Source: Clostridia bacterium (GTDB lineage Bacteria > Bacillota > Clostridia > Christensenellales > Borkfalkiaceae). Taken from it: a DNA stretch of 64,000 nucleotides. Position 1 is the stretch's first letter. Each line of letters opens with the position of its first letter. A program made the translations under genes and the position numbers. Positions 32,935 through 43,469 of this stretch are shown here, piece after piece. The notes beneath the pieces were generated by a model. The model was not told where the DNA came from. It did not search any database and saw only the letters and a program-made list of their open reading frames with translations. The DNA lies in assembly GCA_017471945.1 (NCBI GenBank), contig JAFURH010000066.1, positions 1 through 64,000 on the forward strand, read 5' to 3'.

Positions 32935-33720
32935 ATGTATACGATGATTACGGGCGCAACGGGCGGATTGGGCAGGGCGTTTTGTTTTCTTTGCGCCTCG
33001 GAAGGCGACAAACTTTTGCTGACGGGCAGATCGCAGGAAAAGCTTCTTTCGTTAAAGGAGGAGATCGAGTCCCGTTACGCGCAGACCGAAGTGAAAATTT
33101 ATCCCGCCGATCTTTCGGACGACGGGAGCAGATACGCGTTGATCGAAAAATTGACCGCGGAAGGAGTCGTCTTGCGCCGCCTGATCAACGTGGCGGGCGC
33201 GGATATCCAAAAAGGTTTTGAGGAATATTCGCAGGAGAAAATTTCTTTTCAATGCCGCGTAAATTTCGAAAGCGTACTCGCGCTGTGCCGTTTCGCGCTC
33301 GATCGAAAGGGGCAAGAGCTCGAAATTATCAACGTATCGAGCGTTTCGGGAATCTATCCGATGCCGTATTTTGCCGTTTACAGCGCGTTAAAAGGCGCGC
33401 TGACTTCCTTTTCGCAAGCCCTTCGGGAGGAAACGAAGGGAAAAGGTGTGCGCGTGACCGCCGTGTTGCCGGGCGCGATGCCCACGCGCGAAGATATAAA
33501 AGAACAGATCAAAGGACAGGGGCTTTGGGGAAGGCTCGCCGCAAAATCTCCCGAATTCGTCGCGCAAAAGAGTTTGCAAGCCGTTCGAAAAAATAAGCGC
33601 AAGCTTATTCCGGGCTTCTGGAATAAAGTTATGAACGCAGGTACGAAGCTCGTGCCGTTGCCGCTTAAACTCAAATTTATCGCAAAAAGATGGAGCAAGA
33701 TATCAAAAGACGCCTTTTAA
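32935..33720 (+). CDS. Short-chain dehydrogenase/reductase
   Basis: A 261-residue NAD(P)-dependent SDR. The cofactor loop is ITGATGGLGRAF, the catalytic Ser lies in NVSSVSGIYPMP and the Tyr-Lys pair in YFAVYSALKGAL. The C-terminal part (MPTREDIKEQIKGQG and a basic tail) resembles the DltE/YqjQ group of bacterial SDRs. Start 32935 (ATG) is preferred over a GTG six bases earlier because of its spacing to AAGAGG. The stop codon lies inside the loop of the terminator hairpin, so termination and translation end coincide. Confidence 0.85.
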   Translation: MYTMITGATGGLGRAFCFLCASEGDKLLLTGRSQEKLLSLKEEIESRYAQTEVKIYPADLSDDGSRYALIEKLTAEGVVLRRLINVAGADIQKGFEEYSQEKISFQCRVNFESVLALCRFALDRKGQELEIINVSSVSGIYPMPYFAVYSALKGALTSFSQALREETKGKGVRVTAVLPGAMPTREDIKEQIKGQGLWGRLAAKSPEFVAQKSLQAVRKNKRKLIPGFWNKVMNAGTKLVPLPLKLKFIAKRWSKISKDAF

Positions 33721-33731
33721 AGGCGTCTTTT
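33705..33731 (+). terminator. Terminator overlapping the SDR stop codon
   Basis: AAAAGACGCC and GGCGTCTTTT pair around TTTTAAA, which contains the TAA stop. It also lies eight bases from the end of the convergent lipoprotein gene and may serve both. Confidence 0.75.
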
Positions 33732-33738
33732 CGCGTTA

Positions 33739-34443
33739 TTAGGATTCTCTTTTTGCCAAAATTTTCCCCGTTTCGGCGTTTAAAAGGAACGCGACGGTCT
33801 TTTTTTCACGGCTTACGATTCCGAGATAGTAATAAGGCGCGTCCTCGTAGATCAAACGCAGGTAAATTTCCCCTTTAAAGCCGTATTTATCCGTCATATT
33901 TTTAAATAAAGTCCCTTCTGAGGTTTTTACGGCGTTTAAAATATTTTTAGGCGTCAAAGTATTTTCCGTCAGCACCGTTTTTGCGGTCAACTCGTACACG
34001 GTATCGCCGAAAGTGATCGTAAAGGGAATTTCTCTCGCCGAAGCCGAATCAAGCGAACAGGAATAAGAATATTCCGATTTCACGTTGTCGTAAGAAGCGT
34101 CCCCGCCGTACTTTTTCCCGTTTACGGTAAACTCTATTTTGCAGTCGCTTTCTCCCGAACCCGCCGAAAGCCGTACTTCGGTGAGGGTCGCTGTTTCTCC
34201 GCAAACGCCGTCGGCGGTATAGGGTATTTCCCGTTTGACGGAATAAACGCGGAGGGCGAAATTTTCGTCGGAAGCCAAAAAGATATTGCTTCTGAGCTCG
34301 GAAACGTAATCGAAGTAGTTGATCTTGTTTCCGCACGCCGAACCGAGAAACGAAACGGCGCCTAAAAACGCGATCAAAAACAGGAGAGCAAAGGCTTTAA
34401 AAACTCTTTTGTGAAAGCAATAAGACGAAGAGAATTGTTTCAT
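33739..34443 (-). CDS. Putative lipoprotein of unknown function
   Basis: A 234-residue protein with a lipoprotein signal (helix ALLFLIAFLGAVSFLGSAC, lipobox GSAC-G). The mature part is beta-rich with no motif I can name; the last 35 residues (YYYLGIVSREKKTVAFLLNAETGKILAKRES, in shortened form LLNAETGKILA) resemble the end of PepSY-type domains. It has a Cys pair (VCGE, SDCK) in the exported part. It faces the SDR gene and is divergent from the membrane protein at 34569. Confidence 0.65.
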   Translation of the reverse strand: MKQFSSSYCFHKRVFKAFALLFLIAFLGAVSFLGSACGNKINYFDYVSELRSNIFLASDENFALRVYSVKREIPYTADGVCGETATLTEVRLSAGSGESDCKIEFTVNGKKYGGDASYDNVKSEYSYSCSLDSASAREIPFTITFGDTVYELTAKTVLTENTLTPKNILNAVKTSEGTLFKNMTDKYGFKGEIYLRLIYEDAPYYYLGIVSREKKTVAFLLNAETGKILAKRES

Positions 34444-34499
34444 ACTATAATATATTAAAAAAAGATTGAAAACATACGTAATAATTTTCGTTCATACAC

Positions 34500-34528
34500 T
34501 TGATTTTTTATTTTCTTTGTGGTAAAAT
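34500..34528 (+). promoter_or_regulatory. Promoter of the membrane protein-guaB unit
   Basis: TTGATT (34500-34505), 17 bp, TAAAAT (34523-34528), then GGAGGAG before the start at 34569. Confidence 0.65.
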
Positions 34529-34568
34529 AAGTAATAATACACGAAATACATAAACGGAGGAGAAACCG

Positions 34569-36697
<2,129 letters not shown>

Positions 36698-36704
36698 TAA
36701 ATCA

Positions 36705-36728
36705 GACACTCGGTTTTCGCCGAGTGTC
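36705..36728 (+). other. Hairpin between guaB and guaA
   Basis: GACACTCGG pairs perfectly with CCGAGTGTC (9 bp). There is no T run after it, so it looks more like an RNA-stabilising or processing element than a terminator. Confidence 0.55.
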
Positions 36729-36772
36729 GTATTCGTGAAACAAGAAAAATTTTTAATTTAGGAGAAAGATAT

Positions 36773-37756
36773 ATGGAATACAACAAAAGACCCGAAAGTA
36801 TGGAGCGTATCACGACTCCCGCTTTGGCGGAAGCGTTCATCGAAGAACAAGTGAAAGAAGTTCGCGCGCAAGTCGGCGATAAGAAGGTCTTGCTCGCACT
36901 TTCCGGCGGGGTAGACAGTTCGGTCGTCGCCGCGCTTTTGATCAAGGCGATCGGCAAACAGCTCGTTTGCGTACACGTCAATCACGGGTTAATGAGAAAG
37001 GGCGAAAGCGAACAGGTAATCGAAATTTTCAAAAACGGACTCGACGCGAATCTTATTTATATCGACGCGACCGACCGTTTCCTCAATAAGCTCGTCGGCG
37101 TTGCCGATCCCGAAACGAAGAGAAAGATCATCGGCGGCGAATTCGTCAGAGTATTTGAAGAAGAAGCGAGAAAGCTCGAAGGCCTCTCCTTCCTTGCGCA
37201 GGGCACGATCTATCCCGACATTATCGAAAGTAAGGGCGTAAAAGCGCATCATAACGTCGGCGGACTTCCCGACGATATCCATTTCGAAGGACTCGTAGAA
37301 CCTGTTAAATTCCTCTATAAAGACGAGGTGAGAGTGGTAGGGAAAGCGCTTGGTTTACCCGCCAATATGGTTGACAGACAACCCTTCCCCGGCCCCGGGC
37401 TCGGCGTTCGTTGTACGGGCGCGATCACGCGCGACAGACTGCACGCGCTTCGCGAATCGGACGCGATCCTTCGCGAAGAGTTCGATAAAGCAGGGTTGAC
37501 CGATAAGATCTGGCAGTTCTTTACCGTCGTTCCCGACTTCCGCTCCACGGGCGTACGCGATGGAAAACGCGTGTTTGATTGGCCTGTCATTATCCGCGCG
37601 GTCAACACGGTAGATGCGATGAGCGCGACCGTTCCCGAACTTGACTGGGCGGTTCTTAAAAAGATCACCGACAGGATTCTTTCGGAAGTTCAGGGTGTAT
37701 GCCGCGTGCTTTACGATTTGAGTCCCAAAGCTCCCGCGACGATCGAATGGGAATAA
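36773..37756 (+). CDS. guaA: GMP synthetase, ATP-pyrophosphatase subunit without glutaminase domain
   Basis: A 327-residue protein corresponding to the C-terminal two thirds of normal GuaA: ATP-pyrophosphatase with LALSGGVDSSVVAALL, HVNHGLMRKGE, the AQGTIYPDIIES and HHNVGGLP loops, and the dimerisation domain ending TIEWE. The class I glutamine amidotransferase domain (about 200 residues in the usual 510-residue enzyme) is absent and the start is clean behind TAGGAG, with no upstream remnant. It must use free ammonia or a separate glutaminase subunit, as in archaea. It follows guaB in the pathway order. Confidence 0.93.
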   Translation: MEYNKRPESMERITTPALAEAFIEEQVKEVRAQVGDKKVLLALSGGVDSSVVAALLIKAIGKQLVCVHVNHGLMRKGESEQVIEIFKNGLDANLIYIDATDRFLNKLVGVADPETKRKIIGGEFVRVFEEEARKLEGLSFLAQGTIYPDIIESKGVKAHHNVGGLPDDIHFEGLVEPVKFLYKDEVRVVGKALGLPANMVDRQPFPGPGLGVRCTGAITRDRLHALRESDAILREEFDKAGLTDKIWQFFTVVPDFRSTGVRDGKRVFDWPVIIRAVNTVDAMSATVPELDWAVLKKITDRILSEVQGVCRVLYDLSPKAPATIEWE

Positions 37757-37774
37757 TGAAAAAAATATAACGCT

Positions 37775-37800
37775 AAAAGAGAGGTTTTGCCTCTCTTTTT
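37775..37800 (+). terminator. Terminator after guaA
   Basis: AAAAGAGAGG and CCTCTCTTTT pair around TTTTG, ending in a T run. Confidence 0.85.
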
Positions 37801-37804
37801 CGTT

Positions 37805-37833
37805 ACCTTTTCCGCCGCGCTATGCATATAATA
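37805..37833 (+). promoter_or_regulatory. Promoter of the Cys/Trp repeat gene, possibly sporulation sigma-dependent
   Basis: GCATATAATA (37824-37833) matches the CATAnnnTA -10 form of late mother-cell sigma factors (sigma-K/E group) and ACC at 37805-37807 lies at about the right distance for the short sigma-K -35. The same stretch contains TATAAT, but no sigma-A -35 is visible 17 bp upstream. Confidence 0.4.
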
Positions 37834-37872
37834 AACTATGGAGTAAACCTCCAAATACCAAAGAAGGAAATT

Positions 37873-37890
37873 ATGAAATTATATGTGTAA
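37873..37890 (+). other. Five-codon open frame overlapping the start of the Cys/Trp repeat gene
   Basis: AAGGA is four bases from an ATG at 37873 that reads Met-Lys-Leu-Tyr-Val-stop and overlaps the repeat gene start (37883) in another frame. The ribosome binding site fits this short frame better than the long one, so the long gene may depend on re-initiation, or its start codon use differs. Confidence 0.45.
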
Positions 37891-38272
37891 TTGTTGTTCG
37901 AATTCTTCTTCGTTCGGAACGTTTAGTAACGCGGCTTCCGTAGCTTTCAATAACAACGGTAACAGCAGCACGTTTTACGGCGGGTCGTTCGTGACTTCGG
38001 TCTTTTACAGAGTGACTCCTTGGAACAGCAACGGTTGGTCCAACTGGAATAACGGTTGCAATTCCTGTTCTTCGAACTGGAATGGGTGGAACTGGAACCG
38101 TAGCGGTTGTAATTCCTGTTCTTCGAATTGGAACTGGTGGAACTGGAACCGTAGCGGTTGTAATTCTTGTTCTTCGAACTGGAACTGGAACCGTAGCGGT
38201 TGTAATTGCGGTTGCAATAACGGCTCTTCGACGTTCAACACGTCGAACGGCTGTTCTTCGTGTTCTCAATAA
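37883..38272 (+). CDS. Cys/Trp/Asn-rich repeat protein, possible spore-coat component
   Basis: A 129-residue protein of extreme composition: 14 Cys, 12 Trp, very many Asn and Ser, and no Lys, Asp, Glu, His, Leu or Ile. The C-terminal half is built of tandem units GCNSCSSNWNGWNWNRS, GCNSCSSNWNWWNWNRS and a 14-residue GCNSCSSNWNWNRS (residues 58-105), then GCNCGC and a closing GCSSC. No signal peptide. The only charge is four Arg. A cross-linked structural protein such as spore crust or coat is the best guess, supported by a sporulation-like promoter; a repeat-core peptide precursor is an alternative, but no modifying enzyme is nearby. Confidence 0.6.
   Translation: MCNCCSNSSSFGTFSNAASVAFNNNGNSSTFYGGSFVTSVFYRVTPWNSNGWSNWNNGCNSCSSNWNGWNWNRSGCNSCSSNWNWWNWNRSGCNSCSSNWNWNRSGCNCGCNNGSSTFNTSNGCSSCSQ
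38054..38197 (+). repeat. Tandem 51-bp repeats inside the Cys/Trp-rich gene
   Basis: Two units of 51 bp and one of 42 bp, nearly identical in DNA, encode the GCNSCSS...NRS repeats. Near-identical codons suggest recent expansion or recombination-based length variation. Confidence 0.75.
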
Positions 38273-38282
38273 ACTAAACGGG

Positions 38283-38308
38283 AGCGGCGGTTTCGCCGCT
38301 CTTTCCTT
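38283..38308 (+). terminator. Terminator after the Cys/Trp repeat gene
   Basis: AGCGGCG pairs with CGCCGCT around GTTT, followed by CTTTCCTTTT. Confidence 0.65.
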
Positions 38309-38394
38309 TTGCGTTTCTTCGAAAGCGGATAGGGCAGGTACGAGTTGAAAAAGACGGCGTTTAAAAAATACGCCGAATAGTCCATACTAATAAA

Positions 38395-39201
38395 ATGAAG
38401 AAATTGACCGAGAGCTTTGCATTCGTAAAAAAGAAATACGATTTGCTGAGCGTAAAAAAATACACGACGATCGCGGGTACGCTCGTCTTTTTTCTGATTA
38501 TGTCGTTGGTGCCGCTGACCTTCTGGCTTACCCTTTTGTTCGGAAAATTGCCCGTCGATCTGGACGAGCTTCTTGAATTGCCCGTGTTCGGGTCGGTGAA
38601 AAACGTTCTTCGATATATCCGAACGGAAGCCGAAAACGCCACCACGGGCGCTTCGGTATTTTTGCTCGTCACGACGCTCTATTCCTCGACGAATTTATTC
38701 TACCAGATCCGCCGAAGCGGAGAGATCATATACGATTACCACTATCAAAGGGGTTGGATGGTGCGGATAGGGGCGCTTCTTTTGATGTTGCTTTTAATGA
38801 CGAGTATTCTGCTTTTTATGCTCGTTTTTGCATTCGGTAGCTTTATCTTTTCCAAACTGCTCTCACCGCTCGTGCAGATTTTCGTTACCTATCTTTTACT
38901 GTTTGCGCTCTCTTTTTTTCTCGTGCTTTTGCTAAATATCTACGTATGCCCTTATCGCGTGCCCGTCCGTAGCTTTCTCCCCGGCACGCTGATCACGGTC
39001 GGGGCGTGGACGGTAGCGTTGATCGGATTCGGGATATATTTAAAAATCGGAAATCTTTCCAGATTGTACGGCGCGCTCAGCGCGTTGATCGTGTTTTTGC
39101 TTTGGCTGTATATGCTGATGATCTGTTTTATTGCGGGCGTTATCTTCAATAGCGAAAAAATTATCAAAAACTACGCCGCCGCGGAAAAAAGAAAATTATA
39201 A
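38395..39201 (+). CDS. YihY/BrkB (UPF0761) family membrane protein
   Basis: A 268-residue protein of the YihY family with about six membrane helices: FFLIMSLVPLTFWLTLLFG near the N-terminus, SSTNLFYQIRRSGEIIYDY with the conserved cytosolic loop, RIGALLLMLLLMTSILLFML, and the diagnostic FLPGTLITVGAWTVALIGFGIYL and YGALSALIVFLLWLYMLMICF toward the end. Once called ribonuclease BN in error, the family's function remains unknown. No clear ribosome binding site precedes the ATG. It stands between the Cys/Trp repeat gene and the sugar kinase. Confidence 0.85.
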   Translation: MKKLTESFAFVKKKYDLLSVKKYTTIAGTLVFFLIMSLVPLTFWLTLLFGKLPVDLDELLELPVFGSVKNVLRYIRTEAENATTGASVFLLVTTLYSSTNLFYQIRRSGEIIYDYHYQRGWMVRIGALLLMLLLMTSILLFMLVFAFGSFIFSKLLSPLVQIFVTYLLLFALSFFLVLLLNIYVCPYRVPVRSFLPGTLITVGAWTVALIGFGIYLKIGNLSRLYGALSALIVFLLWLYMLMICFIAGVIFNSEKIIKNYAAAEKRKL

Positions 39202-39240
39202 ATTATCGCAAAAAAATATCAAAATCTTTCGTTTTTTTAA

Positions 39241-40386
<1,146 letters not shown>

Positions 40387-40433
40387 GCGAAAAGCGTACA
40401 TAAAAATACGTTTGATTGCGGAAACTGAAAGCG

Positions 40434-41066
40434 ATGAAGGGTCGCTTACAAGTTGAAAAAACTAAAAACGTACCGTACAGGTACGAGTTGAATAAGCGGC
40501 GCAGCCTTTCCGTTGCGTCGCTTGCTTTTTTCGCCGTGTCCTTTTTGGGGTGGTTCTACGAAACGGCGCTTTGCTTTGTTTCCAGCCGCCGTTTTTGCGA
40601 CAGAGGTTTTTTATCGCTACCATTTTGCCCGATCTACGGCGCACCCGTCTGTATTCTGATCCTACTCATCGGAACGCCGAAAGCAGGGCGGTTGCGCGCA
40701 CTTTTCGATACCATAAAAACGGACGGGGAATTGCAAGAAGGCTGGAAACGCGCGGCGACGTATATCGCCTACTTTTTTCTTTCCGCGGCGTTTGCCACGC
40801 TGTTTGAATTGTTCGTCGGGTTGTATTTCGAAAGTCGGGGGATCAGACTGTGGGGGTATTCTTCTTATCCGCTCAACTATCGGGGCATGATCAGTCTGCC
40901 CGTATCTTTGTTGTGGGGATTGTTATTCACGCTGTTTGCCACCTTTTTGTGGTCGCCCCTATTCCGCTTTTTCGCCCGTATTCCCAAAAGAACGGCGGCA
41001 CTCGTCAACGCAGGATTATGGACGGCGGTGACCTTGGATTTTTTGCTCAATTTTCTGCGCATTTAA
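40434..41066 (+). CDS. CmpB-type putative ABC transporter permease (PF06541-like)
   Basis: A membrane protein of about 210 residues with five predicted helices. It follows the pattern of the Firmicute family annotated as ABC-transporter type IV (CmpB): FLGWFYETALCF, RFCDRGFLSLPFCPIYGAP, ATLFELFVGLYFESRGIRLWGYSSYPLNYRGMISLPVSLLWG, the last part cut to RGMISLPVSLLWG as the key end motif. Neither an ATPase partner nor a function is known. The start is uncertain: ATG 40434 lacks a good ribosome binding site, and TTG 40487, preceded by AGG, would give a shorter protein starting just before the first helix. Confidence 0.75.
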   Translation: MKGRLQVEKTKNVPYRYELNKRRSLSVASLAFFAVSFLGWFYETALCFVSSRRFCDRGFLSLPFCPIYGAPVCILILLIGTPKAGRLRALFDTIKTDGELQEGWKRAATYIAYFFLSAAFATLFELFVGLYFESRGIRLWGYSSYPLNYRGMISLPVSLLWGLLFTLFATFLWSPLFRFFARIPKRTAALVNAGLWTAVTLDFLLNFLRI

Positions 41067-41102
41067 AGGAATAATTTCCCTTTTTACGAACATACTGCGG
41101 TT

Positions 41103-41585
41103 ATGAGAAATTTTAGAGCCATTAAAAAATTCGTAACTCTTGCACTCGTCCTCGGCGCGCTTTTGCCTTTCGCCCTTGCGCTGAAAACTTCCGTCTGTAC
41201 GGCAGAATCAGTCGTATCGAGCGAACTCGTACAAACGCTCGAAGCCCCTTCCGATTCGCTCAAAGATATCACCAAACCCTATCTCGGATTCTACGAGAGC
41301 GAAGAGGTATATTTCAACGGAAAAGACCAAACGGAGAGCTTCAAGAACCTTACCGTTGAGTTGACGTCGAAAAATCAATTTATCCTTCGCTACCAAGATA
41401 AAAACGGCAAGACCGTCGTGAAAAAATGTAAGTATTCCTATAATGAGGAAACGGGCGTTTTAAAGCTCAAAAACGTTCGCGGTTTTTGGGGAATGAAGCA
41501 TCAGATCACCTTGAAAAACGGAGAAATGAACGTGCTCGTGCGGATTGGCAAAAAGAATCTGAAAATGAAGCTCACGCAAAAATAG
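41103..41585 (+). CDS. Secreted hypothetical protein
   Basis: A 160-residue protein with a signal peptide (about 1-38, FVTLALVLGALLPFALALKTSVCTA, cleavage likely after CTA). The mature part is lysine-rich and beta-prone (LTVELTSKNQFILRYQDKNG, HQITLKNGEMNVLVRIGK), suggesting a small beta-barrel, lipocalin-like or META-like domain, but I do not recognise the family. No strong ribosome binding site precedes the start. It lies alone between the CmpB-like gene and the rubrerythrin promoter. Confidence 0.6.
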   Translation: MRNFRAIKKFVTLALVLGALLPFALALKTSVCTAESVVSSELVQTLEAPSDSLKDITKPYLGFYESEEVYFNGKDQTESFKNLTVELTSKNQFILRYQDKNGKTVVKKCKYSYNEETGVLKLKNVRGFWGMKHQITLKNGEMNVLVRIGKKNLKMKLTQK

Positions 41586-41635
41586 AAACTTGGCAGAAAA
41601 GGCAAATATTTTCATAGATTTTGTCCTTTCAGTCG

Positions 41636-41664
41636 TTGACAAAAAAACGTAAATATGTTATCAT
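41636..41664 (+). promoter_or_regulatory. Promoter of the reverse rubrerythrin gene
   Basis: TTGACA (41636-41641), 17 bp, TATCAT (41659-41664), with TGGAGGAA before the start at 41705. Confidence 0.75.
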
Positions 41665-41704
41665 AATAAGGCAAAAGCAAAATTCGATTTTGGAGGAACT
41701 TATT

Positions 41705-42235
41705 ATGAAAAGATGTTTGATTTGCGGCTGCGTCGTGGAAGACGGTGTGGACAAGTGCCCGCAGTGTAACGCTACGAAATTCGAGGCTGTGCCTGCCGAA
41801 CAGGCGGCTTGGGCTTGCGAACACCACGTCGGCGACGGTCAAGTAGAAGATATGGGGATCGTCGAAGGACTTCGCGAAAACTTCACGGGCGAATGTACGG
41901 AAGTAGGTATGTATCTCGCGATGGCGAGAGTTGCGGAGCGCGAAGGCTATCCCGAAATCGCGGAAGCGTATAAGAGATACGCATACGAAGAAGCGGAACA
42001 CGCAGCGAAATTTGCGGAGCTTTTGGGCGAAGTCGTCACTTCTTCCACGAAGAAGAATTTGGAACTCCGCTATATGGCGGAAGCGGGCGCTTGCAAGGGC
42101 AAACTCGATCTTGCGGTAAAAGCAAAGCAACTCGGCTACGACGCCGTTCACGATACCGTGCACGAAATGGCGAAGGACGAAGCTCGTCACGGCGCAGGCT
42201 TCAAAGGTCTTCTCGACAGATATTTCAAAGACTAA
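41705..42235 (+). CDS. Reverse rubrerythrin
   Basis: A 176-residue oxygen/peroxide-scavenging protein of anaerobes. It has the reversed domain order: an N-terminal rubredoxin-like zinc/iron ribbon ([10 protein letters not shown] and [10 protein letters not shown]), then a four-helix diiron ferritin-like domain with the Glu/His ligand pairs in [49 protein letters not shown] and [13 protein letters not shown]. Ordinary rubrerythrin has the ribbon at the C-terminus. In Clostridium the reverse type is the terminal NADH peroxidase/oxidase. A single-gene unit with a terminator that belongs to a 43-bp direct repeat. Confidence 0.92.
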   Translation: MKRCLICGCVVEDGVDKCPQCNATKFEAVPAEQAAWACEHHVGDGQVEDMGIVEGLRENFTGECTEVGMYLAMARVAEREGYPEIAEAYKRYAYEEAEHAAKFAELLGEVVTSSTKKNLELRYMAEAGACKGKLDLAVKAKQLGYDAVHDTVHEMAKDEARHGAGFKGLLDRYFKD

Positions 42236-42236
42236 G

Positions 42237-42279
42237 CGAATAATCAACCGAAAGCGGGTGCAAACGCGCCCGCTTTTTC
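42237..42279 (+). repeat. 43-bp direct repeat, left copy (includes terminator)
   Basis: Identical over 43 bases to 46681-46723. It begins at the rubrerythrin stop region and holds the hairpin AAAGCGGG/CCCGCTTT with T run (42251-42278), which acts as the rubrerythrin terminator. The two copies bound the 4.4-kb GntR-ABC cassette. Confidence 0.9.
42251..42278 (+). terminator. Terminator of reverse rubrerythrin
   Basis: AAAGCGGG and CCCGCTTT with intervening TGCAAACGCG, followed by TTTTT. Exact sequence recurs at 46695-46722. Confidence 0.85.
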
Positions 42280-42318
42280 ACGTACCGAAAAAAATTAAAA
42301 AAAATTTCACGCAAACTA

Positions 42319-42416
42319 TTGACAAAACACGTATTTAATGATATAGTATAAATAAGGATACCGTGCAAGAGTGCCCGTTTTTTTATCCTTGCCTTGTATT
42401 ATTCGAGTAATACAAG
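42319..42416 (+). promoter_or_regulatory. Promoter and inverted-repeat operator of the GntR-ABC cassette
   Basis: TTGACA (42319-42324), 17 bp, TATAGT (42342-42347). In the leader, CTTGTATTA (42393-42401) and TAATACAAG (42408-42416) form a perfect 9-6-9 inverted repeat, a plausible site for the GntR protein encoded next. An additional AAGGATA...TATCCTT stem (about 42354-42390) lies between promoter and operator. Confidence 0.75.
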
Positions 42417-42441
42417 CTAAAAAGAAAGGAGGTCGTCGAAA

Positions 42442-42789
42442 GTGGAATTTAAGAGCAACGAAACGATCGCGTCGCAAATCGTTACGTATATGAAAAAAGA
42501 AATTTTCGGCGGTCGGTATCAGGCGGGGCAGAAAATTCCGCCCATACGGGAATTTGCGGCGTTTTGTTCGGTGAATCCGAATACGGTTGCCAAAGTATAC
42601 GCGATTTTAGAAACGGAAGGATTGATCTATACGGACAGTACGCTCGGAAAATTCGTCAATCCGAATAAGGAATTTCTAAAAAAGAAACGACGGGAATATT
42701 TGCAATCGGAAATGGCGGCATTTAAAGAAGAACTGAAAAAATGCGGTGTAGACGAGGAGGAATTTTTATGTCTAACGAAACAGGAGTAA
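42442..42789 (+). CDS. YtrA-type GntR repressor
   Basis: A 115-residue short GntR regulator. The winged helix has SNETIASQIVTYMKKEIFGGRYQAGQ then KIPPIREFAAFCSVNPNTVAKVYAILETEGLI, with only a short C-terminal helix and no ligand domain, as in the YtrA subfamily that controls ABC transporters answering cell-envelope antibiotics. It starts with GTG or the following codon after GAAAGGAGG and overlaps the ABC ATPase start by 22 bases. Its likely operator is in the leader. Confidence 0.9.
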   Translation: MEFKSNETIASQIVTYMKKEIFGGRYQAGQKIPPIREFAAFCSVNPNTVAKVYAILETEGLIYTDSTLGKFVNPNKEFLKKKRREYLQSEMAAFKEELKKCGVDEEEFLCLTKQE

Positions 42790-43469
42790 ACAAGAAACGA
42801 TTCGGCGGCGAGCAGATATCGAAAAGCTACGGCAAAAAAGAAGTTTTGAACAACGTAAGCTTTTCCGCGCGGAGCGGAATCGTTGGGATTTTTGGCCTCA
42901 ACGGCGCGGGAAAAACGACCTTACTCAGGATTTTATCGGGCTTGGACGGCTATTTTGCAGGGAAATTACATAAAACGGATTTCGAGGACGTCGCCTATCT
43001 TGCCGTCGAACGAAACTATCCGTTGGAAATGCGCGTAAAAGACTACGTTTCTTTCTACGGCACTTTCTTTGAAAATCAAAAAACGGAAGAAATCTATCGA
43101 GAAATCGGCGCGTTGAATATCAATCCGAACAGCTTTTTGTTTTCACTTTCTACGGGGCTTAGGCAATACGTGAAATTTTTAACGACGGCGTATAGCGGCG
43201 CGAGCGTTTGCTTATTTGACGAGCCGTTTTCCAATCTCGACGTGAATTTAAGAGAAAAGGTCGCAAAAACGCTGATTATGGAAATCAACGAAAACAGATT
43301 GTTTATGATAACGACGCACGAAATCAAAGAAGTGGAACGGCTGATCGACGGTTTTTATATTTTAAAAGATAAAAAGCTTTCCGAGTATTATTCTTGCGAA
43401 GAAGTAATAGAAAACACGGGAATGAGCGTCGGAGAATTTTACAAGGAGAAAGTCAATGGGAAAGATTAA
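42768..43469 (+). CDS. ABC transporter ATPase of the GntR cassette
   Basis: A 233-residue ATPase. Walker A is GLNGAGKTT and Walker B VCLFDEPFSNLD, with switch His in ITTHEIKE. The signature is divergent, LSTGLRQYVKF where LSGGxxQR is usual, as in YtrB/E-like exporters of this kind. ATG 42768 (MSNETG) follows GGAGGAA inside the gntR gene, so the two are translationally coupled. The permease starts 14 bases before its end. Confidence 0.88.
   Translation: MSNETGVNKKRFGGEQISKSYGKKEVLNNVSFSARSGIVGIFGLNGAGKTTLLRILSGLDGYFAGKLHKTDFEDVAYLAVERNYPLEMRVKDYVSFYGTFFENQKTEEIYREIGALNINPNSFLFSLSTGLRQYVKFLTTAYSGASVCLFDEPFSNLDVNLREKVAKTLIMEINENRLFMITTHEIKEVERLIDGFYILKDKKLSEYYSCEEVIENTGMSVGEFYKEKVNGKD

Noticed and set aside
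36698..36772. Purine riboswitch between guaB and guaA
   Set aside because: Only a simple 9-bp hairpin is present; the three-way junction and conserved loops are absent. No riboswitch consensus was seen ahead of guaB or nadE either.
37871..38269. Minus-strand open frame with VPVPPVPIRRT repeats
   Set aside because: It is the complement of the Cys/Trp repeat gene; no start signals on that strand, while the + strand has promoter and terminator.
38327..38341. 15-base identity CGGATAGGGCAGGTA between this site and 11199-11213
   Set aside because: A shared 15-mer in 64 kb is about as likely as not by chance, and the contexts (hairpin in one, plain spacer in the other) differ.
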